From contig NZ_JARXVM010000002.1 of assembly GCF_029892285.1 (NCBI RefSeq), forward strand, positions 310,001 through 374,000: a DNA stretch of 64,000 nt, in the 5' to 3' direction. This document shows, piece after piece, positions 30,110 to 38,910 of the stretch; the first letter of the stretch is position 1; the number at the start of each line of letters is the position of its first letter. The position numbers were made by a program, and so were the translations under genes. The notes beneath the pieces were generated by a model. The model had not been told where the DNA came from. It saw nothing but the letters and a program-made list of their open reading frames with translations, and ran no database searches. This DNA is from Rhizobium sp. SG_E_25_P2. Lineage in GTDB: Bacteria > Pseudomonadota > Alphaproteobacteria > Rhizobiales > Rhizobiaceae.

Positions 30110-31725
30110 GCTTCGATCGCCCTTCCCTTGAGTGCGAAGAGACCACGCGGCCGCTTCTGAATGAAAAGGATGATGAGAACCAGAACCAGAATCTTGCCGA
30201 GCACGGCGCCGACGGTCGGCTCGAGGAACTTGTTGAGGATGCCGAGCGACAGGGCGCCGACCAGCGTGCCCCAGAGATTGCCGACGCCGCCGAACACCAC
30301 GACCATGAAGCTGTCGATGATGTAGGATTGGCCGAGGTTCGGGGACACATTGTCGATCTGACTGAGCGCCACCCCGGCGATGCCGGCGATGCCGGAGCCC
30401 AGCGCAAAGGTCAGCGCGTCGACCCAAGGCGTGCGGATGCCCATGGAGGAGGCCATCCGGCGGTTCTGGGTGACAGCGCGCATCTGCAGGCCATAAAACG
30501 AGCGTTTCATCAGCACGAGCAGCGCGAAGAAGACCGAGAGCGAGAAGACGACGATCCAGAGGCGGTTCCAGGTAATCGTCATGCCGCCAAGCGGGAAGGA
30601 GCCCGCCATCCAGGAGGGATTGCCGACTTCCTGATTGGTCGGACCGAAAATGGTGCGAACGAGCTGCTGCAGGATCAGCGAAACGCCCCAGGTCGCCAGC
30701 AGTGTTTCGAGCGGTCGGCCATAGAGGAAGCGGATGACGCCCCGCTCGATGATGAGACCCACGACGCCGGTGACGAGGAAGGCGACGGGCAGCGCGATGG
30801 CCAGCGACAGGTCGAACAGGCCCGGATAATTGTCGCGGATGATGTCCTGCACCACGAAGGTGGAATAGGCGCCGAGCATGACCATTTCGCCATGCGCCAT
30901 GTTGATAATGCCCATGACGCCGAAGGTTATGGCGAGGCCGATGGCGGCAAGCAGCAGAACCGAGCCGAGCGACATGCCGTACCAGATATTCTGAAGCGTG
31001 TCCCAGAGCGCGAGATTATCCTGGATGGATGCGATCGCCGCGTCTATGTCCGGTTTGACCGAAGCATCCGCCGTGCCGGCGGCGGCCATCAGGATGCCGA
31101 TGGCGTCGCGGCCGCCGATTTTGTCCAGGATCGTCGCTATGGCCGCCTTCTTGGCGTCCGCGTCGAGATCCGAGCCGAGCACGGAGACCGACCGGGCGGT
31201 TTCCATGCGGGTCTTGACGACCGGATCGGTTTCCTTGGCGATCGCGGCCTCAAGAAGGCCGAGGTTTTCGGCGCTGGGAGATTTCAGCACGGCGTCGGCG
31301 GCCTGAAGCCGGACATTGCGATCGGGGCTTAGCAAGGTCAGCCCGCCCAGCGCCGAACGGATGGCGCGGCGGAGATTGTTGTTGACCCTGATCTTGGTCA
31401 GCGCGCCTTTCGGTTCTTCGCCGACAATCTCTCCCGACAGCGGGTCGACAAGCGAAAGATTGGTGCCGGCCGGTTTGGTCAGGAACACGGCATTGTCGGA
31501 CTTGCGGAAATAGAGATCGCCTTCCCCGAGCGCCTCGAGCACCGGAACCACATTGGGATCGCCGGTGGCCGCCAACCCCTGGACGATGGCGGGAATGTCG
31601 GGCAGCTTGGCGGAGGCCAAGGCGTTGATCTGTGTCTTCAGGTCCTGCTGGGCCCATGCAAGCGTCGTGGCGACGCTCAAAAGCAGCGATATGGCCAGGA
31701 GAATGGTTCTGAATGCGCGTGACAT
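30106..31725 (-). CDS. urtB: Urea ABC transporter, permease UrtB
   Basis: This is a LivH-type permease with the long N-terminal extracytoplasmic domain that marks UrtB. The protein is about 539 residues. A signal-like segment (TILLAISLLLSVATTLAWA) and a helical repeat region (about 20-240) precede the membrane part. That part has AITFGVMGIINMAHGEMVML, GRPLETLLATWGVSLILQQ and FGGVGNLWGTLVGAL. ATG 31725 is chosen after GGTGGA, and TTG 31740 is an alternative. It overlaps urtC by four bases. Confidence 0.95.
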   Translation of the reverse strand: MSRAFRTILLAISLLLSVATTLAWAQQDLKTQINALASAKLPDIPAIVQGLAATGDPNVVPVLEALGEGDLYFRKSDNAVFLTKPAGTNLSLVDPLSGEIVGEEPKGALTKIRVNNNLRRAIRSALGGLTLLSPDRNVRLQAADAVLKSPSAENLGLLEAAIAKETDPVVKTRMETARSVSVLGSDLDADAKKAAIATILDKIGGRDAIGILMAAAGTADASVKPDIDAAIASIQDNLALWDTLQNIWYGMSLGSVLLLAAIGLAITFGVMGIINMAHGEMVMLGAYSTFVVQDIIRDNYPGLFDLSLAIALPVAFLVTGVVGLIIERGVIRFLYGRPLETLLATWGVSLILQQLVRTIFGPTNQEVGNPSWMAGSFPLGGMTITWNRLWIVVFSLSVFFALLVLMKRSFYGLQMRAVTQNRRMASSMGIRTPWVDALTFALGSGIAGIAGVALSQIDNVSPNLGQSYIIDSFMVVVFGGVGNLWGTLVGALSLGILNKFLEPTVGAVLGKILVLVLIILFIQKRPRGLFALKGRAIEA

Positions 31726-31793
31726 TTTGGTGTCCACCAATGTTTCGCCGGAGAATGCGAGCGGTTCGTTTCAGGCGTCAGTTTTGAACCTTC

Positions 31794-31902
31794 GACGTCA
31801 TCCTCGGTCTTGTCCCGAGGATCTGCGACGCGGGATGGAGATTGCACCGCCGTAATCAATGCAATGTGTGCGGATCCTCGGAACAACCCCGAGGATGACG
31901 TC
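31794..31902. repeat. Palindromic intergenic repeat between urtA and urtB
   Basis: GACGTCATCCTCGG followed by CCGAGGATC on the left is mirrored on the right by GGATCCTCGG and CCGAGGATGACGTC. The element has nested stems over about 109 bases. It is a different family from the repeat at 28045. It resembles the short palindromic elements (RIME-like) of rhizobial genomes. Confidence 0.75.
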
Positions 31903-31935
31903 TGCGCGCCTTGCGGCCCGGAGCCGTCGCAAACA

Positions 31936-31962
31936 GAGCGGGCAGCCTGTGACTGCCCGCTC
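31936..31962 (-). terminator. Hairpin after urtA
   Basis: GAGCGGGCAG (31936-31945) pairs perfectly with CTGCCCGCTC (31953-31962). On the minus strand it is followed by TGTTTGCG, so termination may be partial. This would leave urtA, the binding protein, more abundant than urtBCDE. Confidence 0.65.
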
Positions 31963-31996
31963 CTTATCTCATCCTCTTGGGGTTTAGAGGATGCAC

Positions 31997-33286
31997 TCAG
32001 GAGCCCTTGCCGCCGCACTTTCCGCTGACGACATTGAAGTTGCCGCAGGACATCGGCTTGCGCCAATCGGAGATCAGATCCTTGGAGTCGGGCAGGTAAT
32101 CGGACCATTCGTCGCCGACGACGGCAGCCGTCTGCTGGACGATGTCGAACTGGCCGTCGGCCTGGATTTCGCCGATCAGCACCGGCTTGGTGATGTGATG
32201 GTTCGGCATGACGGTTGAGTAACCGCCCGACAGGTTCGGCACGGAGACGCCGATGATCGCGTCGAGGACCGGGTCGGTGTCGGTGGTGCCGGCGGCTTCG
32301 ACAGCCTTCACCCAGGCGTTGAAGCCGATATAGGCGGCTTCCATCGGGTCGTTGGTGACGCGCTTGTCGTTCTTGGTGTAGGCGTGCCAGGTCTTGATGA
32401 ACTCGGCATTGACCGGGGCGTCGACGGACTGGAAGTAGTTCCAGGCAGCCAGATGGCCGACCAGCGGCTTGGTGTCGAGGCCGGCGAGTTCTTCTTCACC
32501 CACCGAGAAGGCGACGACCGGGATGTCTTCGGCCTTGATGCCCTGGTTGCCGAGTTCCTTATAGAACGGCACGTTGGCGTCACCGTTGATGGTGGAGACG
32601 ACAGCGGTCTTCTTGCCGGCGGAGCCGAACTTCTTGATGTCGGACACGATCGTCTGCCAATCGGAATGACCGAACGGCGTGTAGTTGATCATGATGTCCT
32701 CTTCCTTGACGCCCTTGGACATCAGGTAGGCCTTCAGGATCTTGTTGGTCGTCTGGGGATAGACGTAGTCGGTGCCGGCCAGAACCCAACGCTCGACGCC
32801 TTCGGTGTTGGCGAGATAGTCGACGGCCGGGATGGCCTGCTGGTTCGGAGCGGCGCCGGTGTAGAAGATGTTGCGCGACGATTCTTCGCCTTCATACTGG
32901 ACCGGATAGAACAGGATGGAGTTCAGCTCTTCGAAAACCGGCAGGACCGACTTGCGCGACGACGAGGTCCAGCAACCGAACACGGCCGAAACCTTGTCCT
33001 TTTCGATCAGGTCGCGGGCCTTTTCGGCAAACAGCGGCCAATCGGAGGCCGGGTCGACGACGACGGCTTCGAGCTTCTTGCCGAGAACGCCGCCCTTCTT
33101 GTTCTGCTCTTCGACGAGCATCAGCATGGCGTCCTTGAGCGTGGTCTCGGAAATGGCCATGGTGCCGGACAGCGAATGCAGGATGCCGATCTTGATCGTA
33201 TCATCGGCGGCAAAGGCGCCCTGGAAGGCGGTCGCCGACAGCATGCCGGCGACGAATGCGCTGGTGAGCATGGACTTGAGTTTCAT
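31997..33286 (-). CDS. urtA: Urea ABC transporter, substrate-binding protein UrtA
   Basis: This is the periplasmic binding protein of the high-affinity urea importer. The 429-residue protein has a signal peptide ending near AFA-AD (about 26/27). It then has DTIKIGILHSLSGTMAISE, VSAVFGCWTSSSRKSVLPV, LFYPVQYEGEE and GVEEEDIMINYTPFGHSDWQ-type blocks found in UrtA/FmdD proteins rather than in amino-acid LivJ proteins. It heads the urt operon. The upstream gap holds a perfect palindrome at 33381. Confidence 0.96.
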   Translation of the reverse strand: MKLKSMLTSAFVAGMLSATAFQGAFAADDTIKIGILHSLSGTMAISETTLKDAMLMLVEEQNKKGGVLGKKLEAVVVDPASDWPLFAEKARDLIEKDKVSAVFGCWTSSSRKSVLPVFEELNSILFYPVQYEGEESSRNIFYTGAAPNQQAIPAVDYLANTEGVERWVLAGTDYVYPQTTNKILKAYLMSKGVKEEDIMINYTPFGHSDWQTIVSDIKKFGSAGKKTAVVSTINGDANVPFYKELGNQGIKAEDIPVVAFSVGEEELAGLDTKPLVGHLAAWNYFQSVDAPVNAEFIKTWHAYTKNDKRVTNDPMEAAYIGFNAWVKAVEAAGTTDTDPVLDAIIGVSVPNLSGGYSTVMPNHHITKPVLIGEIQADGQFDIVQQTAAVVGDEWSDYLPDSKDLISDWRKPMSCGNFNVVSGKCGGKGS

Positions 33287-33380
33287 GGAATTCCCCTCTC
33301 GCTTGGTGGCGCAACGGTTTAATGAAGTCTTAATTTCCGTTGTCTGCGGGGACTATCCGTCCGGATTGTGCAATGCGACA

Positions 33381-33396
33381 TACGTCATTTGACGTA
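33381..33396. promoter_or_regulatory. Palindrome TACGTCA-TT-TGACGTA upstream of urtA
   Basis: This is a perfect 7-bp inverted repeat with a 2-base centre, about 95 bases upstream of the urtA start in the 229-base gap between urtA and the divergent SHOCT gene. It is positioned as an activator or repressor site for urt. The NarL-type response regulator encoded nearby at 37895 is a candidate binder. This is inference. Confidence 0.45.
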
Positions 33397-33515
33397 AGGG
33401 GAGGGGTAAAAGAGGGAAGAATTGCGCCGGCGTCGCGCTTTCTCCGCATGGGACGAAGACAGGATAGGGCTGCCGTGCTAGGCCGCGCAGAGGATAAAAA
33501 CAGGGACCACGACCC

Positions 33516-34364
33516 ATGCGACAGATTAGCGAAGACGGCCGGCGCATTCTATCCGACGCGGCGCAGCGGCATGGCGTGAGCCTTGACGCGGTCGAGCACC
33601 TCATTCTGGCGCTTGCGGCGAGCGGCGGATCGCAGGCGCAGTTCAACCATCCCGATCTCGGCGGCATGGGCCAGTGGTCGCAAGGCGGCATGATCATGAT
33701 CGGCGACATGTTCAACAACGGCCTCAAGGCCAAAGTCGACTGGCTTTGCCAGGATCTGGCCGGCCTGTTGCGCGGACAAGACGTTTTTGCGCCAGCGCCG
33801 GTTTACCAGAGCCAGCAGCAGGGCGCCGGCGTGAGCCTGTTCGTGCCGGGTTCATATGGTCAGGCAAGCGGATGGCCTGAGGAACTCGGGCAACCGTCCT
33901 CGGTGGGATCGCAGAACAATCTGCGCTACGCCTTCTTCCCCGCGACGCGGCGACTGGCGATCGACATGGGCGGGGCGCTGACCATCTATGACACCGGCGA
34001 TCACCAGATCGGCGGCTTCTCGCAGCAGCAGGGCGGCGACCAATCGCTGACCTTCACCTCGCAATATGGACTGGTCCGCGTCAGCGACCTGCCAGTCGTG
34101 CGCCTCGCGTCTCCTATATCGGAGCCGGTATCGACGCCGGACGTTCGGCAGGAACACCACCAGCCGATCGAACCGGCAACGGAAACACCGATGATCCAGG
34201 CGGCCGTCGCGCCGGTCCTAAACACGCCGGCCCCCGCCGCGCCAGCGAGCGTTGAAGACGATATTTTCTCCAAGATCGAACGCTTGGCGGCCCTGCATGC
34301 GAAGGGCATTCTCACGGATGAGGAATTCTCGACCAAGAAAAGCGAGTTGCTGGCCCGGCTTTGA
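33516..34364 (+). CDS. SHOCT-domain protein
   Basis: The 282-residue soluble protein starts MRQISEDGRRILSDAAQRHG and has a middle segment of mixed strand and Gly/Gln-rich stretches. A Pro/Ala-rich linker follows (about 220-252), and the protein ends with a clear SHOCT helix pair, IFSKIERLAALHAKGILTDE then EFSTKKSELLARL. SHOCT modules are thought to mediate oligomerisation or nucleic-acid contacts. The first part resembles proteins of unknown function in rhizobia. It lies 90 bases upstream of the sensor kinase gene and may share its promoter. Confidence 0.75.
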   Translation: MRQISEDGRRILSDAAQRHGVSLDAVEHLILALAASGGSQAQFNHPDLGGMGQWSQGGMIMIGDMFNNGLKAKVDWLCQDLAGLLRGQDVFAPAPVYQSQQQGAGVSLFVPGSYGQASGWPEELGQPSSVGSQNNLRYAFFPATRRLAIDMGGALTIYDTGDHQIGGFSQQQGGDQSLTFTSQYGLVRVSDLPVVRLASPISEPVSTPDVRQEHHQPIEPATETPMIQAAVAPVLNTPAPAAPASVEDDIFSKIERLAALHAKGILTDEEFSTKKSELLARL

Positions 34365-34454
34365 TCGTCAGTGTCCGTCCCTGACATCCTATCTCGCAGG
34401 GGTGACAGAAGCGAGGGCTTGCGGACAAAAGCCCATCCATGCTTTTGATGTTGC

Positions 34455-37400
34455 ATGAGCGAAAATTACTCAAAATCGGGAGGCGCCGTCGATTTGGGCG
34501 CCGCTCTTGCCGCTAAGGGCCATATGACGGCGCGCCAGCGCATCATTCCCGTCCGGCGTGACTATAATCGCTGGGTGGCGAACCAAACGCTCGAAGATTA
34601 TGCGCTGCGCTTCACCGCCAAAAGCGCGCGTCGCTATACGCCGAGCCGGATTTCGCAGACGGCGATCGGCGCGATATCTTTTCTGGCGCTGGAAGCGGTC
34701 GGCGGGGCGATAACCCTGTCCTATGGCACCACCAATGCGATCTTTGCGATCATCGTCGCCTCGATCCTGCTGTTGCTGATCGGCGTGCCGATCAGTCGCT
34801 ATGCGATCCGCCATGGCGTCGATATCGACCTGCTGACGCGCGGCGCGGGCTTTGGCTATATCGGCTCGACAGTGACCTCGTTGATCTACGCGACCTTCAC
34901 CTTCATCCTGTTCGCCATCGAAGCTTCGATCATGACCGGGGCGCTGGAGCTCGCCTTCGGCGTGCCGCTCTGGCTGGGCTACATCATCAGCGCCGTGGCG
35001 GTGATCCCGCTGGTCACGCATGGCGTCAAGCTGATTTCGCGTTTCCAGCTCATCACCCAGCCGATCTGGATCATTCTCAACATCCTGCCCTTCATCTTCA
35101 TCGCATTCGCCGATTGGCAGAAATTCGAGGTCTGGCTGGGTTTTGCGGGGCGTGGACATGAATCGGGCGAAATCGGCACGGTGGCGCCCTTCGATCTCGC
35201 GATGTTTGGGGCGGCGTCCGCAGTCATTCTTGCGCTGATGGCGCAGATCGGCGAGCAGGTCGACTTTCTGCGCTTCCTGCCGGCGGAAGGCAAACCGCAG
35301 ACCATCACCCAGAAGATCGCTCGTTTTCTCGCCGGCCCAGGCTGGGTGGTGGTGGGGGCGCCCAAACTTCTGGCCGGTTCGTTCCTGGTGGTGTTGGCGC
35401 TGAGTTCGGGCGTGCCGGCCGAACTGGCCGCTGATCCCGCCCATATGTATGTCACGGCCTTCGGCTATATGGTTCCGAACCAGACCGCCGCGCTGATCCT
35501 GACCGCCGGTTTCGTGGTGGTGTCGCAGCTCAAGATCAATGTGATGAACGCTTACGCGGGCTCGCTCGCCTGGTCGAACTTCTTTTCGCGGTTGACGCAT
35601 AGCCATCCGGGCCGCGTCGTCTGGTTGTTCTTCAACGTCGCCATCGCACTGCTTTTGATGGAGCTTGGCATCTACAAACTGCTCGAAGAAGTGTTTGGCG
35701 TCTTTTCGATCGTCGCCGCCGCCTGGCTGTGCACGATTTCCGCCGATCTCTTCATCAATAAGCAGCTTGGGCTTGCCCCGCCCGGCATCGAGTTCAAGCG
35801 CGCCCATCTCTATGACGTCAATCCGGTCGGCATGGGCGGCATGCTGATCTCGGCGGCGGTGGCGCTGACGGCGCATTTCGGCCTTTTCGGCGATTTCGCC
35901 GCCGCATTGGCCATCTATCTCGTTCCGATCGTCGCCTTCATCGCTGCGCCGGCGATCGCCTGGGCCACGAAGGGCAAATATTACCTCGCCCGCAAGCCGC
36001 GTCAGGCCTGGAAATCACTGTCCTCGATCACCTGCTCGATCTGCGAACATCCGTTCGAGCCCGAGGACATGGCCTGGTGTCCGGCCTATTCCGCGCCGAT
36101 CTGCTCGCTGTGCTGTTCGCTCGACAGTCGTTGCCATGATCTCTGCAAGCCGAAGGCCCGGCTCGAATATCAGGCGCGGGAAGTGGCGGCGACATTCCTG
36201 CCGGAACGCGTCATTACCGCGCTCGGCACGCGGCTCGGGCGCTATGGCATGATCCTGTTCGCGGCCTTGGTCAGCATCGGCGCAACCTTGTGGATGATCG
36301 CCCGGCATGCCGGGGCCGAAACGCCCGAGACGGCCATGGTGGTGAACGCCACCGTCATGCTGGTCTTCGTGGTGTTTTCCATGCTGGCGGGCATCGCCGC
36401 CTGGTTCTTCGTGCTCGCCCATGACAGCCGGGTGGTGGCCGAGGAGGAAAGCTCCCGCCAGACCACGCTGCTGCTCAAGGAAATTTCCGCCCACAAAAAG
36501 ACCGACGCGGCGCTGCAACAGGCCAAGGAGACCGCGGAAGCCGCCAACCGCGCCAAGAGCCGCTATGTCGTGGGGCTGACCCATGAATTGCGCACGCCGC
36601 TCAACGCCGTGCTCGGCTATGCGCAACTTCTGGAGCGCGACGAGGCGATTCCGGACGCCAAGCGCTCGGCGCTCCGGGTGATCAAGCGCAGCGCCGACCA
36701 TCTGTCCGGGCTGATTGACGGGTTGCTCGACATTTCCCGTATCGAGGCGGGTCGGCTGCAGGTCTATTCCAACGAAATCAACGTCTATGATTTTCTCGAC
36801 CAGATCGTCAGCATGATGGCTCCGCAGGCCGAGGCGAAGGGGCTGGACTTCACGCTGAGGCGCGATCCGGCCCTGCCGCAATATGTGCGCACCGACGAGA
36901 AGCGTCTCCGGCAGATCCTCGTCAATCTCTTGTCCAACGCGGTCAAATACACCGCCGCCGGCAGCGTGGTTCTCGATGTGCAGTATCGCAATCAGGTGGC
37001 CACGTTCACGGTGTCCGACACGGGTTCCGGCATGCCGGAGGACGATCTCAAGGTGGTGTTCGAGCCGTTCCAGCGCGGCTCCGGCGCGCAATCGAAACTG
37101 GCGCCGGGTCTCGGGCTCGGGCTCACCATCACGCGGCTGTTGACCCAGACGCTGGGTGGCGAGATCACTGTCGAGAGCCGGTTGGGGGAGGGCACGACCT
37201 TCCGTGTCAGGCTGATGCTTTACGGCTTGGCGCGTTCGGAAAAGCCCAAGGCCGACCAGAAGCTGCTGACCTATACTGGGCCGCGCCGGACGGTGATGGT
37301 GGTCGACGATAATGAGGATCATCGCGAATTGATGCGCGAATTGCTGGCGCCGCTTGATTTCGTGGTGCTGACCGCCGAATCCGGGCCGGAATGTCTGATG

Positions 37401-37898
37401 CTGATCGAAGGGGCCAATCCGGATATTTTCCTGGTCGACATTTCCATGCCCGGCATGAGCGGCTGGGAACTGGCCGTCAGGCTGCGCGACATCGGCCAGA
37501 CCGCGCCAGTCGTGATGTTGTCGGCCAATGTCGGCGACGGCGCGCCCGCCGCCGCGAGCGGCGATCACAATGACACGCTGTCCAAGCCCATTGATTTCCG
37601 CCAGCTGCAGGACAAGCTGGCGCTCTGGCTCGGCGTGGCCTGGGTCTATGCGGTGGCTGGGCCTGAGGCGACTCCGTCTGCGGATCTGCGCAGCCCGGGC
37701 GCGGGTCATCTGCAGGATCTGATCCGGCTGGGCGAAATCGGTTATGTGAGGGGGATCGAAAGCAAGCTCGGCGAGCTTGCCAAGACCGAGGAAAACAGGC
37801 ACTTCACCGATGTCATGACAGCCCATATCCGCGCCTTCAACATGGACGCCCTGCTCGCCGATCTCAGAAAGCTCGAGCGCGAGGAGTCGTCGTCATGA
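34455..37898 (+). CDS. Hybrid sensor histidine kinase with N-terminal NCS1 permease-like domain
   Basis: The 1147-residue membrane protein has this order. A 12-helix purine-cytosine/allantoin permease (NCS1)-like region occupies about 60-510 and includes TRGAGFGYIGSTVTSLIYAT. A Cys-rich knuckle with CSIC, CP, CSLCC, C and C spans about 523-565. Two more membrane helices lie at about 595-660, and a coiled coil at about 670-705. The HisKA domain has THELRTPLNAVLGY (phospho-His about 710). An HATPase domain carries NLLSNAVKY, DTGSGMP and GLGLGLTITR. A receiver domain has phospho-Asp 995 (FLVDISMPGMSG). No HPt motif is visible at the C-terminus. The next gene starts in the stop codon (ATGA). No clear ribosome site precedes ATG 34455. 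Transporter-like kinases such as CbrA show that such domains can sense or carry a ligand. Confidence 0.88.
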   Translation: MSENYSKSGGAVDLGAALAAKGHMTARQRIIPVRRDYNRWVANQTLEDYALRFTAKSARRYTPSRISQTAIGAISFLALEAVGGAITLSYGTTNAIFAIIVASILLLLIGVPISRYAIRHGVDIDLLTRGAGFGYIGSTVTSLIYATFTFILFAIEASIMTGALELAFGVPLWLGYIISAVAVIPLVTHGVKLISRFQLITQPIWIILNILPFIFIAFADWQKFEVWLGFAGRGHESGEIGTVAPFDLAMFGAASAVILALMAQIGEQVDFLRFLPAEGKPQTITQKIARFLAGPGWVVVGAPKLLAGSFLVVLALSSGVPAELAADPAHMYVTAFGYMVPNQTAALILTAGFVVVSQLKINVMNAYAGSLAWSNFFSRLTHSHPGRVVWLFFNVAIALLLMELGIYKLLEEVFGVFSIVAAAWLCTISADLFINKQLGLAPPGIEFKRAHLYDVNPVGMGGMLISAAVALTAHFGLFGDFAAALAIYLVPIVAFIAAPAIAWATKGKYYLARKPRQAWKSLSSITCSICEHPFEPEDMAWCPAYSAPICSLCCSLDSRCHDLCKPKARLEYQAREVAATFLPERVITALGTRLGRYGMILFAALVSIGATLWMIARHAGAETPETAMVVNATVMLVFVVFSMLAGIAAWFFVLAHDSRVVAEEESSRQTTLLLKEISAHKKTDAALQQAKETAEAANRAKSRYVVGLTHELRTPLNAVLGYAQLLERDEAIPDAKRSALRVIKRSADHLSGLIDGLLDISRIEAGRLQVYSNEINVYDFLDQIVSMMAPQAEAKGLDFTLRRDPALPQYVRTDEKRLRQILVNLLSNAVKYTAAGSVVLDVQYRNQVATFTVSDTGSGMPEDDLKVVFEPFQRGSGAQSKLAPGLGLGLTITRLLTQTLGGEITVESRLGEGTTFRVRLMLYGLARSEKPKADQKLLTYTGPRRTVMVVDDNEDHRELMRELLAPLDFVVLTAESGPECLMLIEGANPDIFLVDISMPGMSGWELAVRLRDIGQTAPVVMLSANVGDGAPAAASGDHNDTLSKPIDFRQLQDKLALWLGVAWVYAVAGPEATPSADLRSPGAGHLQDLIRLGEIGYVRGIESKLGELAKTEENRHFTDVMTAHIRAFNMDALLADLRKLEREESSS

Positions 37899-38818
37899 CC
37901 AGCCAGCAGGCGCCGCGCGACATTATCCTTCTGGTGGACGACAGTCCCGATTCGCTCAGTTTCCTGACCGACGCCTTGGAAGCCTCCGGCTATTCGGTGC
38001 TGATCGCCACGTCAGGGGCGGCGGCTCTGTCGATTTCCGAGCGGATCACGCCGGATCTCATCCTGCTCGACGCGGTGATGCCCGGCTTGGACGGGTTCGA
38101 GACCTGCGCCCGGCTGAAAGGCATGGGCAGCGTGGCGCAGGCGCCGGTGATCTTCATGACCGGACTGACCGAGACGGAACATGTGGTGCGCGCGCTGGGA
38201 GCCGGCGGCGTCGATTATCTGACCAAGCCGATCAATGTCGAGGAATTGCGGGCGCGCATCCGCGTGCATCTCGCCAATGCGCGCTCCGCCCAGAGCGCGC
38301 GGGTGGCGCTCGACGCGGCAGGCCGGCATCTTCTGGCGGCCCGGGACGACGGTAAAATCCTATGGTCGACCCCGCAGGCGACGCGGCTGGTCAATGCCGC
38401 CACCGGCCGCGACGACGGGCTGGATCTGGTGGCTGACAAGATCGGCGCATGGATTCGCGAGCGCCGGCTGGCGCATCCTCACGACGCCCAGGCGATCACC
38501 ATCGAGACAGGCCGGGAGGCGTCCCTGTCGCTGACCTTCATCGGCGCGATCGGTCAGGACGAAAACCTGTTTCGGCTGACCAGTCAGACCCAGGCGCAGG
38601 ACGATGAGAGGCTGCGCCAGCATTTCCAGCTGACGATCCGCGAGGCGGAAGTGCTGGCCTGGATCGCCAAGGGCAAATCCAACCGCGACATCGGCGAGAT
38701 CCTCGGCCTGTCGTCGCGCACAGTGAACAAACATCTCGAGCAGATCTATGTGAAGCTGGGCGTCGAAAATCGCGCTTCGGCTGCGGTGAAGGCGGCGAAT
38801 ATCCTGATGCAGGGCTGA
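37895..38818 (+). CDS. Response regulator, receiver plus LuxR-type DNA-binding domain
   Basis: The 307-residue protein has a receiver domain (residues about 9-125) with acidic pocket D15/D16, phospho-Asp D59 (LILLDAVMPG), and K111 (GVDYLTKP). It then has a linker domain of about 100 residues. A C-terminal NarL/LuxR helix-turn-helix follows (LTIREAEVLAWIAKGKSNRD, then IGEILGLSSRTVNKHLEQIY). It is translationally coupled to the hybrid kinase and is almost certainly its partner. The likely targets are the neighbouring nitrogen genes, but no site is proven. Confidence 0.93.
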   Translation: MTSQQAPRDIILLVDDSPDSLSFLTDALEASGYSVLIATSGAAALSISERITPDLILLDAVMPGLDGFETCARLKGMGSVAQAPVIFMTGLTETEHVVRALGAGGVDYLTKPINVEELRARIRVHLANARSAQSARVALDAAGRHLLAARDDGKILWSTPQATRLVNAATGRDDGLDLVADKIGAWIRERRLAHPHDAQAITIETGREASLSLTFIGAIGQDENLFRLTSQTQAQDDERLRQHFQLTIREAEVLAWIAKGKSNRDIGEILGLSSRTVNKHLEQIYVKLGVENRASAAVKAANILMQG

Positions 38819-38879
38819 CGCAACGAGATCGCCGGCGTGATTCTTGGCGGGAAGGGGACGAGAGCCCGTGAAGCGCGAC

Positions 38880-38896
38880 CGGGCGTGGTTCGCCCG
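38880..38896. terminator. Hairpin between convergent genes, possible bidirectional terminator
   Basis: CGGGCG-TGGTT-CGCCCG is a short perfect stem between the response regulator gene and the convergent EF-hand gene. There is no T-run on either side, so activity is doubtful. Confidence 0.3.
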
Positions 38897-38910
38897 ATCG
38901 CGAAGCGCCG

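Noticed and set aside
36015-37826. 603-residue open frame antisense to the hybrid kinase gene
   Set aside because: The sense strand encodes clear HisKA, HATPase and receiver motifs. The antisense product has only compositional bias.
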